Assembly: GCA_016934975.1 (NCBI GenBank)
Contig: JAFGRV010000163.1
Location: 1-35,346 of the forward strand
Reading direction: 5' to 3'
DNA from: Spirochaetales bacterium
GTDB lineage: Bacteria; Spirochaetota; Spirochaetia; SZUA-6; JAFGRV01
Length of the DNA: 35,346 nucleotides
Shown here: positions 17,901-32,900 of the stretch, piece by piece
Layout of the letters: the number at the start of each line of letters is the position of its first letter
Numbering within the stretch: position 1 is the stretch's first letter
Position numbers and translations under genes: made by a program
The notes under the pieces: generated by a model
What the model was told of the DNA's origin: nothing
The model's database searches: none
The model's input: the letters and a program-made list of their open reading frames with translations, nothing else

Positions 17901-20900
17901 AACCCTGGATTTGAAAGTATTACAAGCCGGATGCAGCCCGGATGGTATCAATAAAATTCAATGTTATGACAAGTTTAAAAAACAGGGATTCGATTACGGA
18001 CCCGCACACCGGGGAGTTGAAGCCATATATCCCGGTAAAGATAAAATTTTAGCTAAATTATCATTACCTTCCTGTGTTATGGAAACTAAAAATCAATATT
18101 TTATGCATCCCAGTTTAATGGATTCTGCTCTCCAGGCTGCAACAGAGTTGGAGATTTTATCGGCTGATTCAGGATCATCACCTCAAAGGGATCCGTCTAC
18201 CCTTGTTCTCCCTTTTGCCATGCAGGAACTTGAAATCTTTGACAGGTCCGCATCCGTCATGTGGGCGCTCATTAAATACAGTGATTCATGTAAAAAAGGA
18301 GACAAGGTAAAAAAAATAGATATCGATTTGTGTGATGAAAACGGAAAGATTTGTGTCCGGATAAAGGAATATACATACAGAGTCCTCGAAGGCAACATCC
18401 CGGCAGGTAATGACGCTAAAAATGTTCATTATTCAGGTACGGATTCTCCAATGGTTGGAAATATTGTGCTTGCTCCGGTTTGGGATGCTTTTACGCCGGA
18501 AAAAGAAGAGGCGTTTCCGTCCCGGGAAGATCATGTCCTGATTATCGGAGAATCGGCAGACGATAGAAATGCTTTTCTTGAATATTATCCTAAAGCAGGT
18601 ATAGGAGAAATCAAACCGGGTGACACAATAGATGAAATAACGGAAAAACTGAAAAAACATGATTTTATAGAGCATGTTGTATGGATCGCACCATTCAAAA
18701 CATTAAAATCCTCCGGTCATGATGATTTGATTAAAGATCAAAATCAGGGAGTTCTTCAAGTTTTTAGATTAATTAAATCTCTTCTTTCCCTGGGATACGG
18801 AACAAAAGATATTGGTCTTACTGTGATTACCAGACAGGCTCTTCCTGTAGACAAAAATGATTCGGTTAATCCTGTTGATGCAAGTATCCACGGATTGATC
18901 GGTTCTACGGCAAAGGAATATCCGAAATGGCGGATAAGGCTCTTTGATCTTGAAGCTGATACTGATTTGCCCCTTCCCGAACTATTTACTTTACCGGCCG
19001 GGCGGCGGGGACATACGGTGGCTTACCGGGGAGGAAAGTGGTTTAAGCAGCAGCTCCTTCCATGTCAGCAGCCACCGGCAGAGAAGAAAATGTTTGCATC
19101 ACAGGGAGTCTATGTAGTGATAGGCGGTGCCGGTGATGTGGGGCAGGTCTGGACCGAATATATGATTCGAACATATCAGGCGCATATCATCTGGATAGGC
19201 AGAAGAGAAGAAAATGAAGCTATCCGGACTGCTATTGATTCTCTGGCAGCCCCCGGGCCTGCACCGTTATACGTCCAAGCCGATGCCTCGGATCATACTT
19301 CTCTGGATCGGGCTTATAATGAGATTAAACAACACCATCCGAAAATTAACGGTATTATACATTCCGCCATGTTTTTTTCCACTAAAAATTTGGAGGAAAT
19401 GGAAGAAGAAGAATTTAAAAAAGGACTTTCGGCAAAGGTCGATGTCTGTGTAAATATGGCAAAGGTTTTCGGAAATGAACCCCTGGATTTTATCCTGTTT
19501 TTCTCATCAATTATTGCTTTTATAAAAAATCCGGGTCAAAGCCATTATGCCTCGGGGTGTACATTTAATGATGCTTTTGCACATCAACTTTCAAAAGAAT
19601 GTAAAAGTCCGGTAAAAATAATGAATTGGGGATATTGGGGAGCCGGGAATGTCAAAGCTTCGGAAAGTGCGGACGTATTATCACAAATAGGCATAGGACT
19701 TATTGAATCCCCCGAAGCCATGGAGACTCTGGAAAAGTTGATTGCCGGACCAATGGATCAGATCGGCCTGATGAAGATTATTAAACCCCTGGCTGTGGAG
19801 GGAATGAGTACAGAGGAATTCATTGAAATTCGTAACGGCAACGTCATCAGACAAAAACGGCAGAAAGAACAGAAGGTCTCTCCCGTGCAAAAGGAAAGTA
19901 TATCTCCCCTCCCGGTGATGAAAAAAAGCGGGACGGCGGGAGGATCAAAACAGAAAGGGACGGCCTCCGGCGACTTGCTGAAAGAAAAAAGTACGGACTA
20001 CTTGAGAAAGATGGTGGGTGAAACCTTTAAAATTCCTTCTCACAGTATAGAATCCTCCGAACCCCTGGAGAAATATGGGATCGATTCGATTCTCATCGTT
20101 CAACTCACCAATGTTATAAGTGAAGTGTTTCCGGATGTCAGCACTACGTTGTTATTCGAATATCAGACGATTGATGCCCTGGCGGATCATTTTATAGAGA
20201 CTGACAGAGATTTGTTGATTTCATTGACAGGGCTGGATTCCGGTGGATCCGATGATAAGATTCAGGAAAAGGAAGAAATTCAAAGGGAAGACGATACCCG
20301 TGAGATGATAATCGAAAAACCGTCGGTGAAACAGAAAACAGGAATATCCTATGATTTACTAAAAGAAAAAACAACGGACTACTTGCGAAAGATGGTGAGT
20401 GAAACCTTTAAAATTCCTTCTCAAAACATAGAAGCTTCCGAACCCCTGGAGCAATATGGAATCGATTCGATTCTTATCGTTCAGCTTACGAATACAATAA
20501 GTGAAGTGTTTCCGAATGTCAGCACTACACTATTATTTGAATATCAAACGATTGATGCCCTGGCAGACTATTTTATTGAATCTGAAAAAGATTCGCTGAT
20601 TTCCATTATAGGATTAAAGGAGGATGAGTCTGCTGAAGAAGTCCGGCGTGAAGAATTGACACAAAGTGCCGGGAAGAAAACGCCTCCCGTCACGTCCGTA
20701 AATTATAGATCCCGATTCACGAAAATGAGTAAAACTCAAAAGGTTGATGAAAAAGAAGGTGATGAACATAAAGACAGAATCCCCGGGGTGAGTGATATCG
20801 CAATCATCGGGGTTTCGGGGCGTTATGCTCAATCACATAACATTGCCGAATTCTGGAAGAATCTGAAATCAGGGAAAGATTGCATTACTGAAATCCCCCG

Positions 20901-23900
20901 TGACCGGTGGGATTGGCGGGATTATTATGGTGAAGAAAAAGGGCAATTGGGAATAATATATTCCAAATACGGCGGATTTGTTGATGATGTGGATAAATTC
21001 GATCCTTCATTTTTTAATATTACTCCCAAAGATGCCGAAATGATGGACCCCCAGGAGAGATTATTCCTTGAAGTAGCGTATGAAAGCATCGAAGACGCCG
21101 GATATACACCTGTTACTCTTTGTAAGAGCAGAAAAGTCGGTGTCTTTGCCGGTGTCATGAATGCGGATTATCCTGTTGCCGCAAAATATTGGTCAATCGC
21201 GAACCGGGTATCTTATTTGCTTGATTTTCACGGCCCGAGCATGACAGTCGATACTGCCTGTTCTTCTTCATTAACCGCGGTTCATTTAGCCCTGGAAAGT
21301 CTCTATAGCGGGATTAGTGATGTTGCTATCGCCGGGGGAGTGAGTTTAACCCTGGATCCTAAACATTTTATTTATCTTTCGGCATGGACTATGCTTTCCC
21401 CGGACGGTAAGTGCAGAGCCTTTGGGGATCATGGAAACGGTTTTGTTTCGGGTGAGGGAGTCGGAACAGTTATTCTAAAACCATTATCCAGGGCGATCGA
21501 AGATAATGACCATATTTATGGAATTATCAAGGGGAGTATGCATAATGCCGGCGGTAAAACTAACGGATTTACCGTCCCCAATCCGAATGCTCATTATGAT
21601 TTAATCCTGGATGCACTAAAACGGGCAGGTGTAAATGCCCGGACAATCAGTTATATTGAAGCTCATGGAACAGGTACGGCGTTAGGAGATCCGATTGAGA
21701 TGGCCGGTATAACCCGGGCATTTGAGCATTACACCAAGGATAAGCAATTTTGTGCCATAGGTTCGGCAAAGTCGAACATCGGGCATTGCGAGAGTGCGGC
21801 GGGTATAGCGGGATTGACAAAAGTATTGCTTCAGCTTAAACACCGCCAGATTGTCCCTTCTCTCCATTCAAAAAACTTGAATCCTCATATCAATTTTAAA
21901 AATGTTCCCTTTGTGGTTCAACAGGAACTTGCGGAGTGGAAACGGCCGGTAATTCAGCTTAACGGGGAGAAAAAGGAGTATCCGCGGATTGCGGGTCTTT
22001 CCTCCTTTGGCGCCGGAGGTGCGAATGCTCATGTGATTATTCAGGAATATATCCCGGAAGACCGGGAAGAATCGAAAATAATAATTGATTCCAGGAACCC
22101 CGCGGTTATTGTATTGTCGGCAAAGAATGAAGCGAGGCTGAAAGAGCAGGTGCAAAGGCTGTTAACGGCGATCGAGGAAGAAGAAGTCTCCGAAAGCGAC
22201 CTTGCAAATATGGCGTATACTCTCCAGACAGGGCGAAGGATGATGGAAGAACGGATGGCATTGATCATCGGTTCGCTTGATGAATTAAAGCAAAAGCTGA
22301 AAGATTTTATAGAGGGGAATGAATTTATCGAGGGTCTTTTCCGCGGTAACCTTCGAAAAAATAAGGAAACAATTGCGGTTCTAAAAGCAGATGATGATAT
22401 GGGAAAAACCATTGATGCCTGGATAGCAAAGAAAAAGTATATAAAAATCGCGGAAGTCTGGGTTAAAGGCATGGTGATCGATTGGAATAAATTATACGGG
22501 GATGTAAAACCATACCGGATAAGCCTGCCGACATATCCCTTTGCAAGGGAACGTCATTGGATATCGGAAGAGGACATCAGGTTAAGTAATAAAAAACAGC
22601 CTCATATTTCGACCTTTATCCATCCGTTAGTGCATCAAAATACTTCCGATTTTTCTCAACAGCGTTTTACCTCCGATTTTACAGGGCAGGAATTCTTTTT
22701 ACAGGATCATATTGTTAACGGAAAGAAAATGTTACCCGGTGTGGCTTATCTTGAAATGGCTCGAAAGGCAGCGGAATACGCCCTCGGGGATGAGATTAAA
22801 AACAATAAAGATTCCGGGCTCAATCTTAAGAACATACTCTGGGAAAAGCCCATTATTGCGGATAATGAACCCGTAAAAGCGAATATCGGTCTTTCCTTTA
22901 ATCAAAGAGGTGAAATTGCTTTTAATATTTATTCCCAAATAGATGATAATTCGATTGATTCTCATTGCCGGGGAACAGTGAATGTATTGGTTTTTAGTGA
23001 TAATTCACATATCGATATAAAAGCAAACCTCGGGAAAAAATGGGATGCAATAATTTCTTCCGAAGAATGCTATAAATATTTTAATTCAATAGGATTGCAG
23101 TACGGAAGTGCTCACCGGGGTATTGATACTCTTTATGTATCGGCGAAAGAAATATTTGCAAAAATTACGTTACCTTCGTCATTACTTGAGAAAAAAAGTG
23201 ATTATGTACTCCATCCCTCAATCATGGATTCCGTTTTACAGGGAGCCCTCGGATTTAAAATGCTTGAGGGAACCAGGGGAATAATGGTGCCCTATTTTAT
23301 TAATGAAGTGAGTATTATTAATGAATGCTCGGAAACAATGTGGGCATCCATCGGTTATAGTAAGGAAGGAGTAGATAATCAATTTGATTTTAATATCTAT
23401 GATAATGAGGGAGAGCTGTGTGTCAGAATTAAAGGACTCACCCTTCGCGAATTGGCTGAAAAACGGAATAATGAATTTATTTTAATCGAACCGGAATGGA
23501 AAAGAGCAGAGTCTGTTGTTGATGCCATTGGAGTAACATATCAGCATCATCTGGTCTTTTTATGTGAACTTCCTCATATAAAAATAGAAGAGAATAATCC
23601 TTTGATTAAAGACGCTCAATTTTTTATCCTCGATTCCCGTGATAAACAAAAAAATATTGAAGAGCGATACCAGGATTACTTTATTACAATGGCCGGTCAT
23701 CTTAAAGAATTGATAAACAGGAAGTTTGACGGACAGCTTTTTATTCAATTAGTCTTTACAAGCAAAGACGATAACTCTCTTTTCTCCGGGCTTGGCGGGA
23801 TTTTAAAAACGGCGGCATTGGAACATACCAGGATAACCTGGCAAAGTATTGAATTGGAAAAGATTGATAATAATGAAAGTCTTGCACGAATACTCAAGGA

Positions 23901-26900
23901 GAATTGCGGATATAAAGAGAATTGTTCTATTCGTTATCAAAATAGTGAAAAATATATAAGGGTTTATAAAGAATTGAATGCAGCCGCCCGGGATACGGAA
24001 ATCCCATGGAAGGACGGGGGAGTCTATTTGATTACCGGTGGTATGGGTGGTCTTGGCCGGATATTTGCCCTCGATATTGCCGAAAAGGTACAGGAACCGG
24101 TTTTATTATTAACCGGACGCTCACCTTTCGATGAAAAAAAAGAGGAATGGCTTTCCGGATTTACGGAAAAAGGTGCAAAAGCAGAATATATCCAGGCGGA
24201 TATCGCCGTAAGAAGTGATGTTGAAAAAATCATGAAGGATATCAAAAAGAATCATGGCACCTTACATGGTATTGTTCACTGCGCCGGCGTATTACGTGAC
24301 AGTATGATTATTAAAAAAGACCTGAAGACCAGCCGCGATGTATTGAATCCGAAAGTCAATGGACTGATATATCTGGATGAATGCAGCAGGGAATTAAAAC
24401 CGGAATTATTTTTATTATTTTCGTCTATAGCCGCAATCCTTGGTAATATCGGACAAGTGGATTATTCCGCCGCGAATGGTTTTATGGATAACTATGCTTC
24501 TTATCGTAATCAGGAAGCCTTTCTAAACAAAGGCTATTGTAAAATTACCAGTATTAACTGGCCTTTATGGAAAAGCGGCGGTATGAATATCGATACCGGT
24601 AATGAAATCCTGATAATGAAAAAAAATGGCATTGTACCATTACATACTGAAAATGGCATAACAGCATTATATCAATTAATTTCTACCGGAAAAGAACAGG
24701 TAATGGTTCTTGAAGGGAATATCGGGAAAATAAAAGAGAATATTCTTGGGGATAAAGAAAAACCCGTGGTACCTGTTGTTCAAATGAAACGTGAGAACGA
24801 AGCGATCCCCGTTGAAGAACCGGAAGAAATCCCTGAACAGGGGAATGATACTGATGATCAATTACAAAGTATTCAAACCGGATTAATAAAACTTGTTTCG
24901 GATTTAATTAAAGCAAAAACTGAGGATATTGATATTGAGACGGATTTGAGTGATTATGGATTTGATTCCATTACTTTTACCGGTTTCACAAACCTGCTGA
25001 ACAAAGAATACAACCTTGAATTAAATCCCACGATATTTTTCGAATATTCGACACTTGAGTCTTTTTCAAAATATCTTAATAAGGAATATCCGCATCTTTA
25101 TAAAAGTGAGCCGAAGGAAAAGAAGATTACAATCCTGAAATCCAAAGAAGATTTAAAAACCGCGGATGATTTTAAAGTGGAAAAGGTTTTGAATATTTCT
25201 TCACGGTTCTCCCGTCAGATGCCGGGGAGCGGCGTTATTTCCGGTTTTGCCCCTGATACTATCACATCGGAACCTGTTGCAATTATCGGGATGAGCGGTA
25301 TTTTCCCGGAAGCAGATGATATTAATGAACTATGGAAGAACCTGTTAGAAGAAAAGAATTGTATAACCGAAATACCCGGGGACCGCTGGAGCTGGCGTCA
25401 ATATTATGGTGATCCCCACAAAGATAGAAATAAAACAAATATAAAATGGGGCGGATTTATAAAGGGTGTATATGATTTCGATCCGTTGTTCTTCGGAATC
25501 TCTCCGAGAGAAGCGGAAATGATGGACCCCCAGCAGCGTTTATTGATGATGTATGTCTGGAAAGCTATTGAAGACGCGGGATATGATTCCGAGAGAATAT
25601 CCGGCACAAAAATGGGTATTTTTATCGGAACGGCAAAGTCGGGATATGATAAAATAATTTCAACTGCAAAAACAGATATCGAAGGATTTTCCGCAACGGC
25701 CTTTGTACCTTCCGTCGGACCGAACAGGATGAGTTATTTTCTTAATATACATGGGCCGAGTGAACCGATCGAGACCGCCTGTTCAAGTTCTCTCGTTGCC
25801 ATACACCGCGGTGTAAGCGCGATGTTTGACGGCAGTTGCGATACGGCGATTGTAGGGGGAATTAACACTATATTGACTCCCGAATACCATATTAGTTTTA
25901 GCAAAAGCGGTATGCTTTCCGAAGACGGTCTCTGTAAAACTTTTTCAGATAAAGCGAACGGATATGTAAGAGGAGAAGGTGTCGGAATGCTTTTCCTGAA
26001 AAAACTGAAAAAAGCTGAAGAAGACGGAGATTATATTTACGGATTAATTCGCGGAAGTGCGGAAAATCACGGGGGACATGCGACTTCCCTGACTGCTCCA
26101 AATCCCATAGCTCAAAGAGATGTGATTGTGGATGCCTATAAAAAAGCGGGAATAGATCCGGAGACAGTGACTTATATTGAGACTCATGGAACCGGGACTG
26201 CTCTGGGTGATCCGATTGAAATAAATGCCTTGAAAATGGCTTTTAAACAGCTCCATGAGGATAATGAAACCGGATATGAAAAAACAGGGTATTGCGGGCT
26301 TGGATCAATAAAAAGCAATATAGGACACCTGGAATTATCAGCGGGGGTAGCCGGTATTATTAAAGTGTTGCTCCAGATGAAGTATAAGACACTGGTGAAA
26401 AGTCTGCATTGTGAAACAATAAATCCCTATATTCAGCTTGATGAAAGCCCCTTTTATATCGTACAGAAAAAAAGGGAATGGCAGACAATAAGCGATGAAA
26501 ATGGAAATACTCTTCCCAGGAGGGCCGGTGTCAGTTCATTCGGATTCGGCGGTGTCAATGCCCATATCATTTTAGAGGAATACGGGAATTCAATAACTGA
26601 TACACCACCGGAAAATGTAGAAAAACCGGTCCTTATCGTATTATCTGCCGGTAATGAAGAGGGATTAAAGAATCGTGTTCATAGTTTAATCGAAAATATT
26701 AAAGAACAGAAATACGGTGATGATAAGCTTGAAAATATAGCCTATACTTTACAGGTCGGCCGCAGGGCAATGGAAGAACGGTTGGCATTTACGGCAAATT
26801 CAATAGAAGAATTAATAAAGAAACTAAAGCTTTATGTAAATGGAAGTAATGAAAACGGAGAAATATATAAGGGACACATTGAATCAAATAAAGCCACATT

Positions 26901-29900
26901 GTCGTTATTTGCCGATGATGAAGACCTGAACAGTAATGTCGATAACTGGATTAAAAAGGGAAATTATAAAAAATTATTGAATCTCTGGGTCAAAGGATTT
27001 ATTTTTGACTGGGCAAAACTCTATGACGGCAGGAAAGTGAGAAAAATAAGTCTGCCGAGTTATAGATTTGCACGGAAACAATATAAGATTGAAGGTTCAT
27101 CTGACAATCTATTTGACAACATCATCTCGCATAAAACACTTCATCCATTGCTGCAGGAGAATATATCCAACATCAGAGAGCAAAAATTCAGTTCTCTCTT
27201 TTCAGGAGATGAGTTTTTTGTATCGGATCATAGAGTATACGGCAGGAAAGTATTGCCCGCAGCAGCCTATCTTGAAATGGCCAGATCTGCGATTGAGATC
27301 GGAACAGGAATCAACAGGAATTCAAATTGGGAAATGCGGTTAAAAAATATTGTATGGATACATCCTGTTGTTATCGGCGAGACATCAGCGCAATTACAGA
27401 CCCTCATTATTCCGGATAAAAATAATGAGCTCGAGTTTAACATTTATAGTGAAACTATTCCCGGAGATGTTGTTATCCATTGTCAGGGAAGGGCAATAAT
27501 TTCTTTTGAGAATGAAGAAGAAATCATCAACCTGAAAGAATTACAAGATAAAAAATGGATGGACGAGCTTTCATCCGGGGCTTGTTATACTCGCTTTAAA
27601 CACATTGGCCTCGATTATGGTCCGGGCTTTCAGGGAATCAAAACTATTTTTATCGATAAAAACAATGTCCTTGCAAAACTGGAAGCACCCGAATCTATTG
27701 TATCTCATTTAAAGGACTATTATTTACATCCTTCTCTCTTAGATTCGGCTTTTCAGGCATCAATCGGCATAATTGATAAAATCATTGCCCATGATCAGAC
27801 ACCGATACCCTTTGCCCTGGATGAATTGATTATAAAGTCCGGTATGAGTCAATCGATGTGGTCTCTCGTGAGTTTTGATGAAAATAATAGGAAACTTGAT
27901 ATTGATATTTATGACGATCGGGGGAAACTGTGCGTTTCCGCAAAGGGTTTATCTGTCAAGAGTATGGAAAATAGTGATAGTACAGGATTAATAATTCTTG
28001 AGCCGGAGTTAATTGAAAGAGAAGTAACTCCGGATATAAAGGAAATTGAGTATATCGACCGTTTGATTTTTCTATTAGACGGTGAAGAGGATCTTATTCA
28101 CAAGATTGGTGCTGAAATAACAAATGCCCGCTGTATCTCCATAAAACCGCCCTCGGATAAAAGCAGTATAGACCGGCGATACGAGTATTATGCAACTGAA
28201 CTCATCGGGGAAATACGAAAAATTATTAATGATAAACCAAAGGGCAATGTTCTGATCCAGGGTGTGGTTTCCGGGGAAAAAGATAACATGCTTTTTTCCG
28301 GTCTGCACATCATTCTCAAGACAGCCCGGATAGAAAATCCATTCATTAACGGACAATGTATAATCTTTGAAGGTAATGAAACTATCCATGAAATAGTGGC
28401 GGCACTGGAAGATAATGCAAAGAGTAATGTCCATACCTCTGTTTTTTATAAGAATAAAAAAAGATTTATTGAAGAAATGCGTGAATCTCAAATAAGTAAA
28501 GATAAGGTTGTCATACCGTGGAAAGAGAAGGGTGTTTATTTGATTACCGGCGGCACCGGCGGTGTCGGACGTTTATTAGCCGGGGATATCGCGGAAAAAG
28601 TTAAAAATCCCGTTATCATTTTATGGGGAAGAAGTGAATTAAATAAAGAAAAAGAGCTTTTTATCGCGGAAATGAAGGAAAAATCCGCAATTGTAGAATA
28701 TCATCAGGTAGATCTTGCATCCGGGGATGAAGTAAAAGAATCTATAAATACTATTACTAAAAAATACCATACCCTGGACGGTATTCTCCATTGCGCCGGT
28801 CTTCTTAATGATAAATTGTTACTGAATAAAGACAAAGAGGAAGCGGAATCAGTTCTCCTTCCCAAGGTGAAAGGATTGGTACATATTGATGAAGCGGTGA
28901 GGAATATTAAGCTTGATTTCTTTGTATTATTCTCATCAATTGTCGCGTGGTTCGGAAATGAAGGACAGGCAGATTATGCCGCTGCTAATGCCTTTATGGA
29001 TGCTTATGCAAAATACGGAAACCGGGATAAATCCCGGAAAAAATCCTCTCCAAAACTTTTATCTATCAACTGGCCTTTATGGAAAGAGGGAGGCATGCAA
29101 ATCGATGGCGAAAGAGAAACTATATTATTCGATAGAACCGGCCTTACGACCCTGACAACGGAAAACGCCTTTATTGTTCTTTACCATAGCATTATGACCG
29201 GTAAAAATCAGGTTATGGTATTGGAAGGCAATATTTCACGGATTAAGACGAAGCTGTTAGCCGGATCGTCGATGCAGACGGAAAAAATAAAGGAACCGGA
29301 TGAGGTGCATAAATCCGTACACTATACTGATGTTGATACAGATTCTTTTAAAAACAAAACGGTTAATTATTTTAAACAATTGTTATCATCAACAATCAAG
29401 CTCCCTGCCGGACAGATTAATCCTGCCGCTCCTATGGAGAAATATGGAATTGATTCGATTATGGTCTTGAAATTGACAAATCAACTTGAAAAAGTTTTCG
29501 GATCCTTATCGAAAACATTATTTTTTGAATATTCCAATATCAGCAGTCTGTCGGATTATTTCCTCCTTAATCATAAGAATAAATTAATTGAAATTTTGGG
29601 AGATTCTGAAAACGAGGCGGTCTTTGACGGAGGATCAGGTTTTGTTAATAAAATAGAAAACCAGGCTGATGTGAACTGGAGTAATAACCGTTTTATTACT
29701 CGCGATGTTCATCGGGATTCAACGATTGCACAGGAAGATATAGCTATTATCGGATTATCGGGACGCTATCCCGGGGCTCATGATTTGGAAGAGTTCTGGA
29801 ATAATCTTCAAAACGGTGTGGATAGCATTACTGAAATCCCCCTCAGCAGATGGGACTGGAAAGATTTTTTTGATGAGGATAAAAATAAACGGGGCAAATC

Positions 29901-32900
29901 TTATAGCAAATGGGGCGGATTTATTGATGGAGTTGATGAATTTGATCCATTATTTTTTAATATTACACCGAGGGATGCGGAGATTATTGATCCCCAGGAA
30001 AGAATTTTTCTCGAATGCGCGTATAAGACAATAGAAGATGCGGGATATACACGGGATAATATCACCCGGACTAATGACCCGGCCCTTGGGAAAAAGGTCG
30101 GTGTTTTCGTTGGGGTGATGTATGAAGAATATCAATTATTTGCCGCCCAGGAACAGAAATTGGGGAAAAATGTCGCTGTTAATGGCAACCCCTCTTCTAT
30201 CGCCAACCGTGTTTCATATTTCTGCAATTTCAATGGACCGAGTATGGCAGTCGATACCATGTGTTCATCTTCACTCACAGCCATACATCTTGCCTGTCAG
30301 AGTCTAAAAAATGGAGAATGTGAAGCAGCACTGGCAGGAGGGGTGAATATTTCCGTTCATCCGAATAAATATCTCCTTTTATCCCAGGGTAAGTTTGTAT
30401 CCTCGAAAGGACGTTGTGAAAGTTTTGGTAGAGGGGGCGACGGTTATGTTCCCGGTGAGGGAGTAGGGGCAGTATTACTAAAACCATTATCGAAAGCGAT
30501 TGAAGATAATGATCATATTTACGGCGTTATAAAAGGCAGTATGATAAATGCGGGTGGGAAAACAAATGGGTATACCGTACCAAATCCAGTACTCCAGGGA
30601 GAGGTGATAAAAGAAGCATTCTTAAGGTCACATATATCACCGCGGGATATTAGTTATATTGAAGCTCACGGGACGGGTACAATACTCGGGGATCCGATAG
30701 AAATATCAGGATTAACCAGGGCTTTCAGTACATTTACTCCGGATAAACAATTTTGTTCAATCGGTTCGGTTAAATCAAATATCGGGCATTGTGAAAGCGC
30801 GGCAGGCATAGCAGCTTTGACAAAGGTGTTGCTGCAATTACAGTATAAACAGATCGTGCCCAGTCTTCATTCCAAAGAATTGAATGTGAATATTAATTTT
30901 GCAGAAACTCCCTTTTTTGTCCAGCAGGAATTGACCGAATGGAAAAGCGATAAGCCGCGTTTAGCCGGCATCTCTTCTTTCGGAGCCGGGGGATCGAATG
31001 CGCATATCGTGATTCAGGAATTTGGTGATAATAAACGTGCCCATGATAAAAAGATTATTCCCCCGAAAAAACCGGTCATGATTGTGTTATCGGCAAAAGA
31101 TCCGGAACGGCTTAAAGAGAGGGCGGAAGCACTTTTAAGAGTAATTGAAAAAAACAATTATCAGGATAATAAACTTGTAGAAATTGCCTATACATTACAG
31201 GTCGGCCGTGAAAATATGGAAGAACGCCTCGCATTTACCGCCAGTCGTATTAAAGAACTCAAAAGTAAACTAAAATCCTTTTTATCCGCTGATACGAATA
31301 TGAGTGCCGGATTATATCGCGGCCAGGTCAAACAGTATAATGATGTGCTCTCTATGGTAACGATAGATGATGATATTCAAAATGCAATAGAGACATGGGT
31401 GGCAAAAGGAAAATATAATAAATTGCTGGAAATGTGGGTACAGGGTATGGAATTTGACTGGAATAAATTATACTCACGTAAGCCCCGAAGAATGAGTCTT
31501 CCCGCTTATACATTTGCCAGGGATACTTATTGGGTGGAAAGCAGCAGCGGGATAATTTCACCCACCACACAGATAAAAAGACCGCTAAAAAAAGAAAAAA
31601 TTAATCTCGTGAAAGAGTGGGAGCAAAAAGATATAATAAAGAGTGAAAATAATGTGGAAGGAACGGTTGTTGTTTTAGCGACAAAGGCAGTCTCGGAACT
31701 GGCTCATTCATTATTCAATAACCATGATGAGCTTCACCTTATTTATGTTCTCAACGATGATCAACAGGAAAAGGGAATAATTAATACAGATTACTATTCG
31801 ATTTCAGCGGGAGAAAAGTTATATCAGGAGATTAATGAGTTAAAAGATACGAGAATTCTGAAAGGTGTGATAGATATTACCGCACTGGATAATGATTATG
31901 AGGATTCTTTGGAAATAGAAAGGGGTAAAATACGATTCCTGCAAAAGTTGATAGAGAATAACAGACAGGAAGGGTTCACGTTGTTACAGATAACCCTTCG
32001 ATTAAATAACTACCGTATAGATACAACAACGATGCAGGGCTCCCGTTTATCCGGATTATATAAATTGATAAGTGCCGAATATAAGCAAATCGAATCAATT
32101 ACTATGGATTGTGATAATGCAGATATGAAGAATAATACACTTATAAAGCAGATAGAAACCGAATTCTTAAATAGAAGTAAAGATACTCCCGGTGAGTGCT
32201 GTTATAGAAATAATGTCAGATATGAACCGAAATTAAGGATTGAAAAAAATAATAAAAAATTCAAACCTGCTTATAAGAAAGAGGATGTCGTGATTGTCAC
32301 AGGCGGTTCCAGAGGGATTGGTGCCGAGATTGCAGACCACGCAGTGGAACAAGGTCTTAAGAATCTTGTTATTATGGGAAGAGAAGAATTACCCGAACAG
32401 GGTGAGTGGGAAAAAATAAGTAAAAATAATGAATCGGATAGTGTGTCCAAAAAAGTAAAAAAAATGCAATCACTTAAGGCAAAGGGTGTGAAAGTCAGGT
32501 ATTACTCAACATCTCTGGCGGATGAACAGGCTTTAAGAAAGATGATAACGGAAATTCATAAAAATATGGGTGCCATTACGGGAGTTTTCCATCTGGCGGG
32601 CTTAATAAGTAAGGAACCTGTATTTTTCAAAAAAGATATAGCTGATATGGAAAAGGTCTGTGAACCTAAGATAAAGGGACTCATAATGTTGAATCGTGTA
32701 CTTGAAAAAGAACCATTATCATTTTTTATATTGTTTTCTTCCATTTCAAGTGTAGTTCCGGCTCTTGCTGTTGGCCAAATGGATTATGCCATGGCAAACA
32801 ATTATATGGATTTTTATGCAATGAATCAGAATTCAGGAGGGAAAACATATTTTAAATCCATCCGATGGCCTGCCTGGGGTGAAACAGGAATGATATCCGA

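Noticed and set aside
19972-20616. Tandem ACPs as a beta-branching site
   Set aside because: Neither ACP has the Trp downstream of DS typical of beta-branching carriers, and no HMG-synthase cassette is seen in the window.
22041-22472. Antisense open frame of 143 codons
   Set aside because: It lies fully opposite the KS3-DH3 linker of the megasynthase, is rich in Ser/Phe/Ile typical of antisense translation, and has no ribosome site.
28075-28491. Antisense open frame of 138 codons
   Set aside because: It lies opposite the module 4 KR structural subdomain and shows no recognisable motif.
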